A DNA stretch of 64,000 nucleotides from the NCBI RefSeq assembly GCF_008629655.1, contig NZ_VWSG01000002.1, forward strand, positions 243,636 to 307,635. Reading direction: 5' to 3'. The translations under genes were made by a program, and so were the position numbers. The stretch is from Paenimyroides baculatum (GTDB lineage Bacteria; Bacteroidota; Bacteroidia; Flavobacteriales; Flavobacteriaceae). Under the pieces are notes generated by a model. The model worked only from the letters and a program-made list of their open reading frames with translations, made no database searches and was not told the DNA's origin. Within the stretch, counting starts at the first letter, position 1. The number at the start of each line of letters is the position of its first letter. Shown one piece after another: positions 1-10,231 of this stretch.

Positions 1-2
1 AA

Positions 3-536
3 CATTTAGAAGCTATAAACCACGATTATGCTATTGAATTTATAAAAGAGTTAGCAACTGAAAAAAATAGTATTACCGAACGTGATGTGTTGCAGATACA
101 CCGTTTAATTCTACAAGGAATAAACAATAATAATGCAGGAAAGTACCGTAATGAACAGGTTCTTATTTCAGGATCAAAACACGTACCACCACAACATTAT
201 TTAATACAAGAAGAAATGGACAATTTATTTATTTGGTATAATGAAAATAAAGAGAAATTACACCCTGTAGTATTAAGTGCCGAAATGCACGAACGGTTGG
301 TTACAATACACCCTTTTGTTGACGGCAACGGTAGAACATCAAGACTATTAATGAACCTGATCTTATTGCAAAATGGTTTCCCTATCGCAATTTTAAAAGG
401 AGATACAGAAAATAGATTAAAGTATTACGACACGTTGGAAATAGCTCAAATAAACCACGATAAACAACCGTTTATATACTTTATTATTGATAATGTAAAA
501 GAAACAATGCAACGTATTATTAGAATCGTAAAATAA
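3..536 (+). CDS. Fic family protein (C-terminal part, cut by window start)
   Basis: The frame is open from the window edge, so the real start lies upstream; an internal methionine-like codon at 87 is not the start. The core Fic motif HPFVDGNGRTSR is intact, with the catalytic His and the nucleotide-binding Asn-Gly-Asn-Gly-Arg. Fic enzymes usually transfer AMP, or another phosphate-containing group, to hydroxyl side chains of target proteins. The inhibitory (S/T)xxxE(G/N) helix cannot be judged because the N-terminus is missing. A 52-codon ORF follows 14 bases downstream, then a strong hairpin terminator, so the two are probably co-transcribed. The target is unknown. Confidence 0.85.
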   Translation, partial: HLEAINHDYAIEFIKELATEKNSITERDVLQIHRLILQGINNNNAGKYRNEQVLISGSKHVPPQHYLIQEEMDNLFIWYNENKEKLHPVVLSAEMHERLVTIHPFVDGNGRTSRLLMNLILLQNGFPIAILKGDTENRLKYYDTLEIAQINHDKQPFIYFIIDNVKETMQRIIRIVK

Positions 537-550
537 TCTTTATCATTAGT

Positions 551-709
551 ATGACGTTAGAAAATTACGCTAAATTAGATTTTGAATCTTTTATAAAAAA
601 TTATGATATAGCTTTGGTTCATTCTTTTAGAAGGAAGCAAAAATATTATGCTATTACTGAACAAGATAATTACAATCTTGAATACGATAACGAGGAAAAA
701 AATTCATAG
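551..709 (+). CDS. Small hypothetical protein downstream of Fic
   Basis: ATG-started ORF of 52 codons, beginning MTLENYAKLDFESFIKN. It lies 14 bases after the Fic stop and just before the terminator at 714. It has no signal peptide or membrane segment and the tail is acidic (EYDNEEKNS). I do not recognise the family. The position fits a small accessory partner of the Fic protein, but nothing in the sequence proves this. It is too short for most gene callers. Confidence 0.5.
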   Translation: MTLENYAKLDFESFIKNYDIALVHSFRRKQKYYAITEQDNYNLEYDNEEKNS

Positions 710-713
710 AAAA

Positions 714-752
714 AATAAATGCTCTTCTATTAAAAGAGAGCATTTATTTTGA
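714..752 (+). terminator. Rho-independent terminator after the Fic unit
   Basis: Perfect 12-base stem: AATAAATGCTCT (714-725) pairs with AGAGCATTTATT (737-748), followed by Ts. It ends the Fic plus small-ORF transcript. Confidence 0.75.
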
Positions 753-786
753 TGAAATATCACAAACATTGTAAAGAAACTAATAA

Positions 787-1113
787 AAACCTTTTTTTGT
801 ACTTTATTATGAAAGAGAAAATTCATTAAACAAAGTAACATTTTTAGAATATAATTTCTATCAGTACGAAGTTCCAAGAATTATTAATCAATCAATTATT
901 AAACCCTATTTATCAATAGAAGGCGATCCTTATTTTAGAAAAGAACATGCTGATTTTCAAACTATCGGATTTTCTGGTTTAATAAATCATCAGGTTATGC
1001 CAAGAATTTTTGTTGGTGTTCGATACAATACTTCAATCTATACTTTTGGATATGCAAGAAACGGTTTTGAATATCAAGATGTTATAGGGCTTGATTTTAG
1101 AATGAAATTCTAA
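787..1113 (+). pseudogene. 5'-truncated paralogue fragment of the 1164-2207 lipoprotein
   Basis: A 108-codon open frame with no plausible start codon. Its C-terminus (FVGVRYNTSIYTF, then VIGLDFRMKF at the end) matches the C-terminus of the next gene (IGVRYNPSVYNL, then VLGIDYRIKF) in the same order and spacing. The frame opens just after tandem TAA stops at 781-786, and the lipoprotein signal and middle region are absent. This reads as the remains of a tandem duplicate that lost its 5' part. Expression as a protein is unlikely. Confidence 0.6.
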
Positions 1114-1163
1114 TAATATCAATAAAGATAAATTTATAAAACATTCAACTTAAACGAAATAAA

Positions 1164-2207
1164 TTGAAAACACTATTTAAAATTTCAGCAATACTTTTAA
1201 CGCTTGGCTTAACATCGTGCAGTACCGTTTTTAGAACCAAAACGCATACCATAAATGTGTTTACAAACGCGGCAGAAGCTAAAGTAACAGTAAACGATTC
1301 TGTATATTCGCTTCCTGCAAAGATTAAACTTTTGCGAAGTAAAAAACCGGTAACATTATCTTATCAATCAGAAAACAAACAGTTTGATACCATTGTTAGT
1401 GCCGTAAAAGGACCTGTTTTTTATTTGGGAAATCTGCCATCGCTTCCGTTTTTTGGTGTTGGTTATTGGGTTGATCTTACAACACAGAAACGATTTAAAT
1501 ATCCTAAAAATATCTTTTTAAACGATAAAGAAGGTTTGAAAATTCAAGAGTATAAAGCCGACAGGTACATTGCCAAACGTAATATAACTGATACGGTAAA
1601 ACAATTGGAAATTAGAGAAAACATCAACAAACATTTTGCCGCAGCAGATGCTAAAAGAAAAGTGCGCGAGCAGCGTGAATTTAAACGATACAACCCTACC
1701 GAAGGTACTTTTAAATTTAATATGCAGCCGCCTACTTTGTCTTTAATGGGTTTTTCTAGTAAAAACACAAACGTAGATTATTTTAGTAACTCTGTCGGGG
1801 GAATGGGGTTTGGAATTGGCGGTGATTATTATTATAAAAACAATCGATTTATTTCTTTGGAATTATCACATAGAGTAAATCAATTCAGTCCGCCTGGTCT
1901 CCATACAGAGTACAATTTTCTTGCTCATAATTTAAATATCTCACTTCGTAAAGGGCATCGTTGGCAACGACTTGAATACAGTTATGGTTTAGCTTTTAAT
2001 TTGTTTGATACCGAATATTCACAAGGTAATAGATCAGTATACAATACTTACAATACGTTAGGTTTTTCGGGTTTATTCAGCTATCAGTTAACATCGGTTA
2101 TGTATATTGGTGTTCGATACAATCCGTCTGTTTACAATTTAAGAAGTTTTAACAAAGGTTTCGATTACGGACATGTTTTAGGTATTGATTATCGAATTAA
2201 ATTCTAA
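1164..2207 (+). CDS. Surface/outer-membrane lipoprotein, hypothetical
   Basis: 347 codons with a TTG start; no ATG gives the signal peptide. Residues 1-19 form a lipoprotein signal (KTLFKISAILLTLGLTSC) with Cys19 as the lipidation site. Residues about 25-75 resemble a PEGA-like beta domain, followed by a basic, charged linker. The last 150 residues alternate aromatic and polar residues and end in Phe (DYRIKF), as in small outer-membrane beta-barrels. The function is unknown. A decayed paralogue lies just upstream, and an ORF of unknown function starts one base after the stop. Confidence 0.7.
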   Translation: MKTLFKISAILLTLGLTSCSTVFRTKTHTINVFTNAAEAKVTVNDSVYSLPAKIKLLRSKKPVTLSYQSENKQFDTIVSAVKGPVFYLGNLPSLPFFGVGYWVDLTTQKRFKYPKNIFLNDKEGLKIQEYKADRYIAKRNITDTVKQLEIRENINKHFAAADAKRKVREQREFKRYNPTEGTFKFNMQPPTLSLMGFSSKNTNVDYFSNSVGGMGFGIGGDYYYKNNRFISLELSHRVNQFSPPGLHTEYNFLAHNLNISLRKGHRWQRLEYSYGLAFNLFDTEYSQGNRSVYNTYNTLGFSGLFSYQLTSVMYIGVRYNPSVYNLRSFNKGFDYGHVLGIDYRIKF

Positions 2208-2208
2208 C

Positions 2209-2739
2209 ATGTACAATCGTTCTAACTTCTTTAAAAATACGTTTGCGGTATTTAACAAAACAAATCAGCCAAATGATTTTGTAAAAGCAAATTATGTAAG
2301 CAAACACGGCAGTAGTTATTTTTTTACGAAAGAGGGTGTTTACAGATATTCAAACCATTGGGGCAGAGTTGGAAATTGTCGTTGGCGGTTAGAGAATATC
2401 GACCATAAACAACAAACCAATTATTGGGGCTTTTGTAGTTGGCAGCATTTTTACAATAACGAAGAAGGATTGCCTTTGTATTTTATAGAAAAAGTGGGCG
2501 AAATCAATTATTCCTACAATCATAAAAAAAATAAAGAACAATCAAATGTAGTGTATCGATCTGCTGCTGACACCGCTAAAATCCTGAAAAAAATCCACGA
2601 AATACAAGAGAATGATTCTTGGGCAAAGCATCTAAAATATCATGATTATACTGAAGTTCAAGAGTATTTTATCAATCAATTAATAGCTACCAATAAAACC
2701 TTTATAAAAATTAAGCAGGAATATATCGCACTAAAATAA
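2209..2739 (+). CDS. Hypothetical protein
   Basis: I chose the ATG one base after the preceding stop (176 residues) over the upstream in-frame ATT codon at 2185. The protein is soluble and aromatic-rich (YRYSNHWGRVGNCRWRLENID, then NYWGFCSW), with no signal peptide or membrane segment. The tight spacing suggests co-transcription with the lipoprotein gene. I do not recognise a family and assign no function. Confidence 0.65.
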   Translation: MYNRSNFFKNTFAVFNKTNQPNDFVKANYVSKHGSSYFFTKEGVYRYSNHWGRVGNCRWRLENIDHKQQTNYWGFCSWQHFYNNEEGLPLYFIEKVGEINYSYNHKKNKEQSNVVYRSAADTAKILKKIHEIQENDSWAKHLKYHDYTEVQEYFINQLIATNKTFIKIKQEYIALK

Positions 2740-2787
2740 ATAAAACTTTGTAAACAAATTATTTGTAAATTGTGACATAAAATAGAT

Positions 2788-3471
2788 TTGTATTTGAAAA
2801 CACTGAAGAAAATTGTGGGATATTTGTTATTAGTTGTAGGCTTTTTGGTTATCTATTTAATTTTAGCCACTGGCGCAGCGTGCATTCCTGTTAATAAAGA
2901 CCAATCTGAATATAAAGAGCAGAATTTATCCATCTACATTTTAACCAATGGTGTGCATACCGATATTGTTGTGCCTTACTTTAACGAAGCTTATGATTGG
3001 CGCACCTATTTGGACCCTAGTTTAACACCTGGAAAGCAAACATCGGCACAATGGGTTTCTTTTGGTTGGGGCGATAAAGGTTTTTACCTGCAAACACCCG
3101 AATGGAAAGATCTAAAAGCATCGGTTGCATTCAATGCAGCTTTTGGTTTAAGCGAATCTGCTATGCATGTTACGTATCACGATAAATTGGTTACGAGCGA
3201 TGATTGTATCGAAATTAAACTGAACAAAGAACAATACCAGCGACTTTGTAAATATATATTGAACAGGTTTGATATGGAAAATAATAAGTTGGTTCTTGTA
3301 GAAACCGATCAAAATTATGGTTTGAACGATGTTTTTTACGAAGCAAAAGGCAAATACAATTTGTTTTACACCTGCAATACATGGGCAAATAATGTGTTGA
3401 AATCTGGCAATTTAAAAGCCAGTTTATTTACTCTTTGGGACAAAGGAATTTTTTATCATTACAGAAAATAA
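2788..3471 (+). CDS. TIGR02117/DUF2459 family protein
   Basis: 227 residues from a TTG start (another TTG lies two codons later). One N-terminal membrane segment (residues about 10-30) is followed by the family signature ILTNGVHTDIVVP, then a WVSFGWGDKGFY block and a C-terminal FYTCNTWANNVL block. These conserved Cys, His and Asn residues look like a papain/NlpC-like fold in this uncharacterised, urease-region-associated family. The protein is predicted to be membrane-anchored with its domain outside the cytoplasm. The substrate is unknown. A small hairpin terminator follows at about 3500. Confidence 0.8.
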   Translation: MYLKTLKKIVGYLLLVVGFLVIYLILATGAACIPVNKDQSEYKEQNLSIYILTNGVHTDIVVPYFNEAYDWRTYLDPSLTPGKQTSAQWVSFGWGDKGFYLQTPEWKDLKASVAFNAAFGLSESAMHVTYHDKLVTSDDCIEIKLNKEQYQRLCKYILNRFDMENNKLVLVETDQNYGLNDVFYEAKGKYNLFYTCNTWANNVLKSGNLKASLFTLWDKGIFYHYRK

Positions 3472-3498
3472 TAGTCTAAATATTTTCATTACAATTTA

Positions 3499-3524
3499 AA
3501 AAGCACTCAACCGAGTGTTTTTTT
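3499..3524 (+). terminator. Rho-independent terminator after the DUF2459 gene
   Basis: Short hairpin AAGCACTC (3501-3508), loop AACC, GAGTG (3513-3517), then seven Ts. Confidence 0.6.
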
Positions 3525-3665
3525 GTAACATAATTTTTTGATGTTACTTAAAAAGTTGCTATATTGTATATTCCTTTAAAGCATAATAAAAATCACTTAT
3601 AATTATTAAATACCTAACAGTAAGGTAATATTTAGCTATTATTTTTAATTATAAAAAGATATATT

Positions 3666-3875
3666 ATGAGACTAGTTCAATGGAAACAATATCCGCAGTG
3701 CCAACCGGAAGAATCAGGATTATACGTAGTTAACTGGAAACTGAATAATATATATTCAAACGTTTTGTCGTTTTTTGATTCCAATACAAAAAAATGGTAC
3801 GATTGTTACGATCGCGGAAAAATAATCGACGGAATAAACGCTTTTAATCCTTACAAAGTAGTTCCGTTTATTTAA
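3666..3875 (+). CDS. Small DUF551-like protein (copy 1 of 2)
   Basis: 69 residues. The pattern is W-K-x-x-P-x-C-Q-P-x-x-S-G-x-Y, then NNIYSNVLSFFD, then KKWYD and a FNPYKV tail. It resembles small DUF551-type domains often found in phage or mobile contexts. A clear paralogue lies at 60466-60672 on the other strand, sharing CQP..SG.Y, N.K.NN.Y, V.SFFD and AF.P in order. No phage genes are nearby. It is monocistronic, between the DUF2459 terminator and the BrkB gene. The function is unknown. Confidence 0.65.
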   Translation: MRLVQWKQYPQCQPEESGLYVVNWKLNNIYSNVLSFFDSNTKKWYDCYDRGKIIDGINAFNPYKVVPFI

Positions 3876-4023
3876 TTGTAAGTACTGTAATTGCATCTTT
3901 GCAAAATATAATTTCATTATTTTGAATATTTACAGATTATTCAATAAAATCTTATCTCTGTAATTTAGTAATTCAATTTTTAAATTGATACTTTTAAAAT
4001 AAAATACATCAACAATCACCGCT

Positions 4024-4983
4024 ATGATTAAAGAAAAATTTAAAGGGATATTCAATTTATTCAAAGTTTCTGTAAACGAATTTTTAGATGATAACTGCAT
4101 GAAATTCAGTGCGTCGTTATCGTACTATACCATATTTTCTATACCGCCGTTAGCAATTTTAATTATAACATCTGCCGGATATTTTTTTGGTGAAGAAGCC
4201 GTTCGTGGCGAGTTTTTCTTGCAAATTGAAAATCTTGTAGGTCAAAAAGCAGCGTTTCAAATACAGGAAGCTATTAAAAACATAAAATTATCAAACAATT
4301 TAAGTATTGCAGCCATTGTAGGTGCTGTAACACTTTTGTTTTCCGCATCGGGGATTTTTGCCGAAATTCAAAGCTCTATCAATTATATCTGGGAATTAAA
4401 ACCCAAACCTAAAAAAGGAATCATGCGCTTTGTTGTAAATCGATTATTGTCTTTCTCAATGATTGGTGCTTTAGGATTTATCTTATTGGTCAGTTTAATG
4501 ATCAATTCGGTAATCGATTATATGTACGATCAGTTAAGTCGACTTTTTCACGACGATACCGTTCTTATCGCTTCATGGGTTAACACAGGAGTTGTAGCTA
4601 TAATTATTACCATAATTTTCGGATTTATCTTTAAAACATTACCCGACGGAAAGTTAGGATGGAAAGAAACTGCCGTTGGATCTGGCTTTACAGCCGTTTT
4701 ATTTATGATTGGTAAATGGGGAATTGGTCTGTATTTGGGAAATTCATCGCAGTTAGATTTGTATGGCGCAGCAGGTTCTGTATTGGTAATTTTAGTATGG
4801 GTTTACTACTCGGCAATTATATTATATTTTGGTGCGGTGTTTACAAAAAATTATTCAGAAATGTACGGAAAGCCCATTCAGCCAAACAATTACACGGTTA
4901 GAGTTATTTATAAGGAAGAAGAAGTTAAGTTTGCAAAAACCGATGCAGAAATTAATGATAAATTAGCTTCAAATGAAAAATAA
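4024..4983 (+). CDS. YihY/virulence factor BrkB family membrane protein
   Basis: 319 residues with about six membrane helices. The N-terminal block FSASLSYYTIFSIPPL is typical of the YihY/BrkB family, as is the INYIWELKPKPKKG segment after the second helix. A short charged tail follows the last helix. The family is widespread in inner membranes. It was once called ribonuclease BN by mistake, and its function is unsettled (transport or envelope roles are proposed). It is probably a single-gene unit, with a hairpin in the 54-base gap before parE. Confidence 0.9.
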   Translation: MIKEKFKGIFNLFKVSVNEFLDDNCMKFSASLSYYTIFSIPPLAILIITSAGYFFGEEAVRGEFFLQIENLVGQKAAFQIQEAIKNIKLSNNLSIAAIVGAVTLLFSASGIFAEIQSSINYIWELKPKPKKGIMRFVVNRLLSFSMIGALGFILLVSLMINSVIDYMYDQLSRLFHDDTVLIASWVNTGVVAIIITIIFGFIFKTLPDGKLGWKETAVGSGFTAVLFMIGKWGIGLYLGNSSQLDLYGAAGSVLVILVWVYYSAIILYFGAVFTKNYSEMYGKPIQPNNYTVRVIYKEEEVKFAKTDAEINDKLASNEK

Positions 4984-5037
4984 ATGCTTTTAAATCTGTA
5001 ATAATTTCTGTATTTTTACAGAAATTCACTACATTTT

Positions 5038-6891
5038 ATGCTACAAGAATCTCAGTATACTGAAGATAACATCCGATCGCTCGATTGGAAAGAACATATT
5101 CGTACACGCCCTGGAATGTATATTGGTAAATTAGGCGACGGTTCATCGCCCGATGACGGTATATATATATTGATAAAAGAGGTGATGGACAACTGTATCG
5201 ATGAATTTGTAATGGGCGCCGGAAAAACTATTGAAGTTACCATTAAAGACCGAACTGTTTCGGTTCGTGATTATGGTCGTGGAATTCCGTTAGGAAAAGT
5301 TGTTGAAGTGGTTTCCCGAATGAACACGGGTGGAAAGTATGATTCTAAAGCCTTCAAAAAATCGGTAGGATTAAATGGTGTTGGTACAAAAGCAGTAAAT
5401 GCGCTGTCGTCTTATTTTCGTGTAGAATCGGTTCGTGACAATCAGCAAAAAGCTGCCGAATTTAGTGCCGGAAATTTAACTTTAGAAGAAGAGCAGGTAG
5501 AAACCACCAAACGTAAAGGAACAAAAGTTACTTTTACGGCAGATGAAACCATCTTTAAAAACTACAAGTTTCGTAACGATTATATCGTTCGCATGCTTAA
5601 AAATTACTGTTACCTGAATAAAGGGTTGACGATAATTTACAATGGCGAAAAGTTTGTTTCCGAAAACGGATTGAAAGATTTGCTGCAGGAAACCATTGCC
5701 GATGAGGACATGATCTATCCGATTATTCACTTAACGGGTAATGATATCGAAATTGCCTTAACACACAGTAAAACGCAGTATTCTGAAGAATATTATTCGT
5801 TTGTAAACGGTCAAAATACTACGCAAGGTGGAACACATTTAACCGCTTTTAAAGAAGCTATTGTTCGAACCATAAAAGAGTTTTACAATAAAAATTTCGA
5901 AGCATCTGATGTTCGTAAGTCGATCGTTTCTGCCATTTCACTAAAGGTTGAAGAACCTGTTTTTGAATCGCAGACCAAAACAAAACTGGGTTCAACCGAT
6001 ATGGGACCCGACTTATCAACAGTTCGTACGTTTGTAAATGATTTTATCAAAACAAATCTTGATAATTTCCTGCATAAAAATCCAGAAGTAGCCGATGCCT
6101 TGTTGCGAAAAATTCTTCAGGCAGAACGTGAGCGTAAAGAACTTTCGGGAATTCGTAAACTAGCAAAAGATCGCGCTAAAAAAGCATCACTTCATAACAA
6201 AAAACTACGCGATTGTCGTGTGCATTTAACCGATGCCAAGAATCCACGCAGTTTAGAAAGTACCTTGTTTATTACCGAGGGAAATTCAGCTTCGGGATCT
6301 ATCACCAAATCACGCGATGTGAATACACAAGCCGTTTTTAGTTTACGTGGGAAGCCTTTGAATACTTACGGAATGTCTAAAAAAATTGTGTACGAAAACG
6401 AAGAATTCAATTTATTACAGGCTGCGTTAAATATCGAAGAAGATTACGAAGATTTACGTTACAACAACATTGTTTTGGCAACCGATGCCGATGTGGACGG
6501 TATGCACATTCGTTTGTTAATGATTACTTTTTTCTTACAGTTTTTTCCCGAATTGATAAAAGAAGGACATTTGTACATTCTGCAAACGCCTTTGTTTCGT
6601 GTGCGTAACAAGAAAAAGACAATCTATTGTTATTCTGATCAGGAGCGTATTGATGCCATTGAAGAGTTAAAACCAAAACCCGAAATTACCCGATTTAAAG
6701 GTTTGGGAGAAATATCGCCCGATGAATTCAAGAATTTTATAGGTCAGGATATCCGTTTGGAACCTGTAATGTTAGATAAATCATCGTCTATAGAAAAACT
6801 ATTGGAGTTTTATATGGGTAAAAATACACCTGATAGACAAGAGTTTATTATTGCAAATTTAAAAGTTGAATTAGATAAAGTAGAAGCCTAG
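5038..6891 (+). CDS. parE: DNA topoisomerase IV subunit B
   Basis: 617 residues, normal for ParE in this phylum. The GHKL ATPase signatures are present: [17 protein letters not shown] and [11 protein letters not shown]. The transducer domain follows, then the TOPRIM signature [11 protein letters not shown] (about residue 411) and the metal-binding [10 protein letters not shown] (about 480). It drives ATP-dependent strand passage with ParC to decatenate daughter chromosomes. parC starts 11 bases after the stop, so the pair forms an operon. The pairing with a ParC-type A subunit, rather than GyrA, supports ParE over GyrB. Confidence 0.95.
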   Translation: MLQESQYTEDNIRSLDWKEHIRTRPGMYIGKLGDGSSPDDGIYILIKEVMDNCIDEFVMGAGKTIEVTIKDRTVSVRDYGRGIPLGKVVEVVSRMNTGGKYDSKAFKKSVGLNGVGTKAVNALSSYFRVESVRDNQQKAAEFSAGNLTLEEEQVETTKRKGTKVTFTADETIFKNYKFRNDYIVRMLKNYCYLNKGLTIIYNGEKFVSENGLKDLLQETIADEDMIYPIIHLTGNDIEIALTHSKTQYSEEYYSFVNGQNTTQGGTHLTAFKEAIVRTIKEFYNKNFEASDVRKSIVSAISLKVEEPVFESQTKTKLGSTDMGPDLSTVRTFVNDFIKTNLDNFLHKNPEVADALLRKILQAERERKELSGIRKLAKDRAKKASLHNKKLRDCRVHLTDAKNPRSLESTLFITEGNSASGSITKSRDVNTQAVFSLRGKPLNTYGMSKKIVYENEEFNLLQAALNIEEDYEDLRYNNIVLATDADVDGMHIRLLMITFFLQFFPELIKEGHLYILQTPLFRVRNKKKTIYCYSDQERIDAIEELKPKPEITRFKGLGEISPDEFKNFIGQDIRLEPVMLDKSSSIEKLLEFYMGKNTPDRQEFIIANLKVELDKVEA

Positions 6892-6902
6892 CTTTTTAAA
6901 TA

Positions 6903-9554
6903 ATGACAGAAGAAGAGTTAAACAATTTAAATGAAGATTCTGAATTAAACAGTTACGAGCCGGAGTTGGATCATAACGGTTTGGAAAGCGCAGAAGCAGA
7001 AACCATAAAGAAAGTTACAGGCATGTACGAAGATTGGTTTTTGGAATATGCTTCGTACGTAATTTTAGAACGTGCTGTTCCTGCAATCGAAGATGGTTTT
7101 AAACCGGTTCAGCGCAGAATTATGCACTCAATGAAAGAGTTAGACGATGGTCGTTACAACAAAGTAGCAAACATCGTTGGTCACACTATGCAGTATCACC
7201 CGCATGGTGATGCCAGTATTGGCGATGCTATGGTACAGGTAGGTCAGAAAGATCTGTTAATTGATACACAGGGAAACTGGGGAAATATTTTAACGGGTGA
7301 CGATGCTGCGGCTTCACGTTATATCGAAGCGCGTTTAAGTAAATTCGCGTTAGATGTTTTGTATTCGCCAAAAATTACACCATGGCAGCTTTCGTACGAT
7401 GGTCGTAGAAACGAACCTATAAATCTTCCTGCAAAATTCCCAATATTATTAGCACAGGGTGGCGAAGGAATTGCCGTTGGTTTATCAACCAAAATTCTTC
7501 CGCATAACTTTATAGAGTTAATAGATGCTTCAATAAAAATACTAAAGGGTAAACCATTTATAATTTACCCCGATTTTGTAACAGCAGGTATTGCAGATAT
7601 TTCTAATTATAACGATGGTGCTCGTGGCGGACGTGTTCGTGTTCGCGCGCGTATTTCTCAATTAGATAAAACTACGCTGGTAATCAAAGAAATACCATTT
7701 TCTACTACAACTACTACTTTAATTGATAGTATTTTAAAAGCCAACGAAAAAGGTAAAATTAAAGTTAAAAAAGTAGAAGATAATACATCGTCTGATGTTG
7801 AAATTTTGATTCATTTACCGCCGGGCGTATCGCCAGATAAAACCATAGATGCCCTTTATGCTTTTACAAGTTGCGAGGTTTCTATTGCTCCGCTTGGTTG
7901 TGTAATTCAAAATAACCGACCTTTATTTACAGGAGTTTCCGATATGTTGAAGCAGTCAACCGAAAGAACGGTTGATTTGTTACGTCAGGAATTGATTATT
8001 GAATTAAACGAATTAGAAGAACAATGGCATTTTTCATCATTGGAACGAATTTTCATTGAAAACAGAATTTACCGTAGAATTGAAGAAGAAGAAACGTGGG
8101 AAGGTGTGATTTCTGCTATCGATGAAGGATTGAAACCTTTTACGAAACATTTGAAACGCGCAGTAAACACTGATGATATTTTGCGCTTAACTGAAATCAG
8201 AATTAAAAGAATTTCTCGATTCGATTTAGATAAAGCACAGGAAAAACTGGATGCTTTAGAAGGCGATATTGAAAAGGTAAAATACAATATCGAACATATT
8301 ATCGATTTTACCATTTCATTCTTCACCACTTTAAAAGAAAAATACGGCAAAGGTCGCGAACGTAAAACCGAATTGCGCAGTTTTGATAATATCGAAGCCA
8401 CAAAAGTAGTTCTACGCAACCAAAAGCTGTATGTAAATAAAGAAGAAGGCTTTATTGGTACGGCTTTACGTAAAGATGAATACCTTGCAGATTGTTCTGA
8501 TATTGATGATGTAATTGTGTTTTTGCGCGATGGTAGCATGATCGTATCAAAAATCGAAGAGAAAAAATTCGTTGGTAAAGACATTATTCACGCTGCGGTT
8601 TTCAATAAAAACGATAAACGTACCATTTATAACATGATTTATCGCGATGGAAAAGCAGGTGCATCGTTCGTAAAACGATTTAATGTTTCGGGAATTACAC
8701 GTGATAAAGTGTACGATTTAACGCAGGAAAAACCAGGGTCGCAAGTATTATATTTCTCAAGCAATCCAAACGGTGAAGCCGAAGTTGTTACCATTTTATT
8801 ACGAATGTTAACCAATGTTAAAAAGCTGAAATTCGATTTAGATTTTGCCGATTTGTTAATAAAAGGTCGGGTATCAAAAGGAAATACTGTTACAAAATAT
8901 CCAATAAAAAAAATAGAATTAAAAGAAAAAGGAATATCAACCCTTCGTCCGCGAAAAGTTTGGTTCGATGATACCGTTCACCGCTTAAATGTTGATGGTA
9001 GAGGTGAATTATTAGGCGAATTCAAACCGGAAGACCGATTGTTGATTATTACCCAAAGTGGAAAGATTAAAACGATTATTCCTGAATTGACCACGCATTT
9101 TGATGATGATGTAATTGTGTTGGAAAAATGGATTCCCAATAAACCGATTTCCTGTATTTATTTCGATCCGGAAAAAGACAAGTATTTCGTTAAACGCTTT
9201 TTGGTAGAATCGGTCAATAAAGAAGAGGTTTTCATTTCCGAACATCCGTATTCGCGTCTTGAAATTGTTTCAACAGATTATCGTCCGGTAGCAGAGATCG
9301 TTTTTGCAAAGATCAAAGGTGTAGAAAAAGAACCTTTAACCGTTAATTTTGAAGAATTTATTTCTGTAAAGGGAATCAAAGCTCAGGGAAATCAGCTTTC
9401 AAGCGATAAAATTAAACTGATCAATTTGCTGGAATCTTTACCTTACGAAGAAGAAATTACAGAAAATGAAATGCCTCAAGATTTTATTGATACGGTCGAT
9501 GAAAAAACGCTGACTATAGAAGAAGACGGACAGATCGGATTTAATCTGGAATAA
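6903..9554 (+). CDS. parC: DNA topoisomerase IV subunit A
   Basis: 883 residues. After an acidic N-terminal stretch comes the breakage-reunion domain (AVPAIEDGFKPVQRRIMHSM, then YHPHGDASIGDAMV), with the active-site Tyr at about residue 140 in ASRYIEARLS. A coiled-coil arm and a C-terminal beta-propeller-like part follow. Tyr forms the transient covalent bond to DNA during decatenation. It is co-transcribed with parE. The resistance-determining region shows the usual ParC context (HPHGDASIG). Confidence 0.95.
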   Translation: MTEEELNNLNEDSELNSYEPELDHNGLESAEAETIKKVTGMYEDWFLEYASYVILERAVPAIEDGFKPVQRRIMHSMKELDDGRYNKVANIVGHTMQYHPHGDASIGDAMVQVGQKDLLIDTQGNWGNILTGDDAAASRYIEARLSKFALDVLYSPKITPWQLSYDGRRNEPINLPAKFPILLAQGGEGIAVGLSTKILPHNFIELIDASIKILKGKPFIIYPDFVTAGIADISNYNDGARGGRVRVRARISQLDKTTLVIKEIPFSTTTTTLIDSILKANEKGKIKVKKVEDNTSSDVEILIHLPPGVSPDKTIDALYAFTSCEVSIAPLGCVIQNNRPLFTGVSDMLKQSTERTVDLLRQELIIELNELEEQWHFSSLERIFIENRIYRRIEEEETWEGVISAIDEGLKPFTKHLKRAVNTDDILRLTEIRIKRISRFDLDKAQEKLDALEGDIEKVKYNIEHIIDFTISFFTTLKEKYGKGRERKTELRSFDNIEATKVVLRNQKLYVNKEEGFIGTALRKDEYLADCSDIDDVIVFLRDGSMIVSKIEEKKFVGKDIIHAAVFNKNDKRTIYNMIYRDGKAGASFVKRFNVSGITRDKVYDLTQEKPGSQVLYFSSNPNGEAEVVTILLRMLTNVKKLKFDLDFADLLIKGRVSKGNTVTKYPIKKIELKEKGISTLRPRKVWFDDTVHRLNVDGRGELLGEFKPEDRLLIITQSGKIKTIIPELTTHFDDDVIVLEKWIPNKPISCIYFDPEKDKYFVKRFLVESVNKEEVFISEHPYSRLEIVSTDYRPVAEIVFAKIKGVEKEPLTVNFEEFISVKGIKAQGNQLSSDKIKLINLLESLPYEEEITENEMPQDFIDTVDEKTLTIEEDGQIGFNLE

Positions 9555-9583
9555 ACAAACGTTTAATTTAACACCAAAACACT

Positions 9584-10231
9584 ATGAATTTTGTACTTAT
9601 CGACGATCATCCCTTTATTTTAGAAGGCTATGGCAATGTTATAACACAAAATTATCCGCAAAGTAAAATTGCAAAATTAGCAAGCTGTAAAGAGGTTTTT
9701 GAATATTTTGAAAATGTTCCTCAAGCAAAACTGACTGATATTGCTTTGATTGATTTTAATATTCCGGCTTACGATGATAAAAACATTAAAAACGGAATAG
9801 ATGCTGCCAATCTGGTACGAAAAGTTATTCCGTATTGCAAAATTATTATGTTAACAGCGCATACCGAAAAGATTTTTATTTTGGATATTATAAAGAATGT
9901 AAAACCCGATGGTTTTTTTACCAAAGGTGAACTTACTCCTGAAAATTTGAAAAATCTGATCGAAAATGTGTTGAATCATGATAAGTTTTACAGTGATTTT
10001 GTACAGGAAACCTTCAATGAATCATTAGACGACAAGTCGTTGATTGACGATTACAACAGACAGATTTTATATTTATTATCAAAAGGATACAAAATAATAG
10101 AATTAGACAAAATAATACCTATATCATACAGCGCCATACAAAAACGCATTGCAAAAATGAAACAGGTAATGAAAGTAGATGATGATAAAGGACTTGTAAA
10201 GGCAGCTATAAAAAACGGATATTTATCTTAA
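9584..10231 (+). CDS. Orphan response regulator with LuxR-type HTH
   Basis: 215 residues. The receiver domain (about 1-125) has the acidic pair DD at 7-8, the phospho-acceptor Asp about 57 (ALIDFNIP), the Thr in MLTAHTE and the Lys in FTKGELT. The C-terminal 60 residues form a LuxR/FixJ-like helix-turn-helix (NRQILYLLSKGYKIIELDKI). No histidine kinase is adjacent, so its partner lies elsewhere. The gene starts 29 bases after parC and could be read through from it. A weak hairpin (GTGAG/CTCAC, 10242-10258) follows. Confidence 0.85.
   Translation: MNFVLIDDHPFILEGYGNVITQNYPQSKIAKLASCKEVFEYFENVPQAKLTDIALIDFNIPAYDDKNIKNGIDAANLVRKVIPYCKIIMLTAHTEKIFILDIIKNVKPDGFFTKGELTPENLKNLIENVLNHDKFYSDFVQETFNESLDDKSLIDDYNRQILYLLSKGYKIIELDKIIPISYSAIQKRIAKMKQVMKVDDDKGLVKAAIKNGYLS

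Noticed and set aside
2185..2208. Upstream start for the 2209 gene
   Set aside because: It would overlap the preceding gene and needs an ATT start; the ATG at 2209 directly follows that gene's stop.
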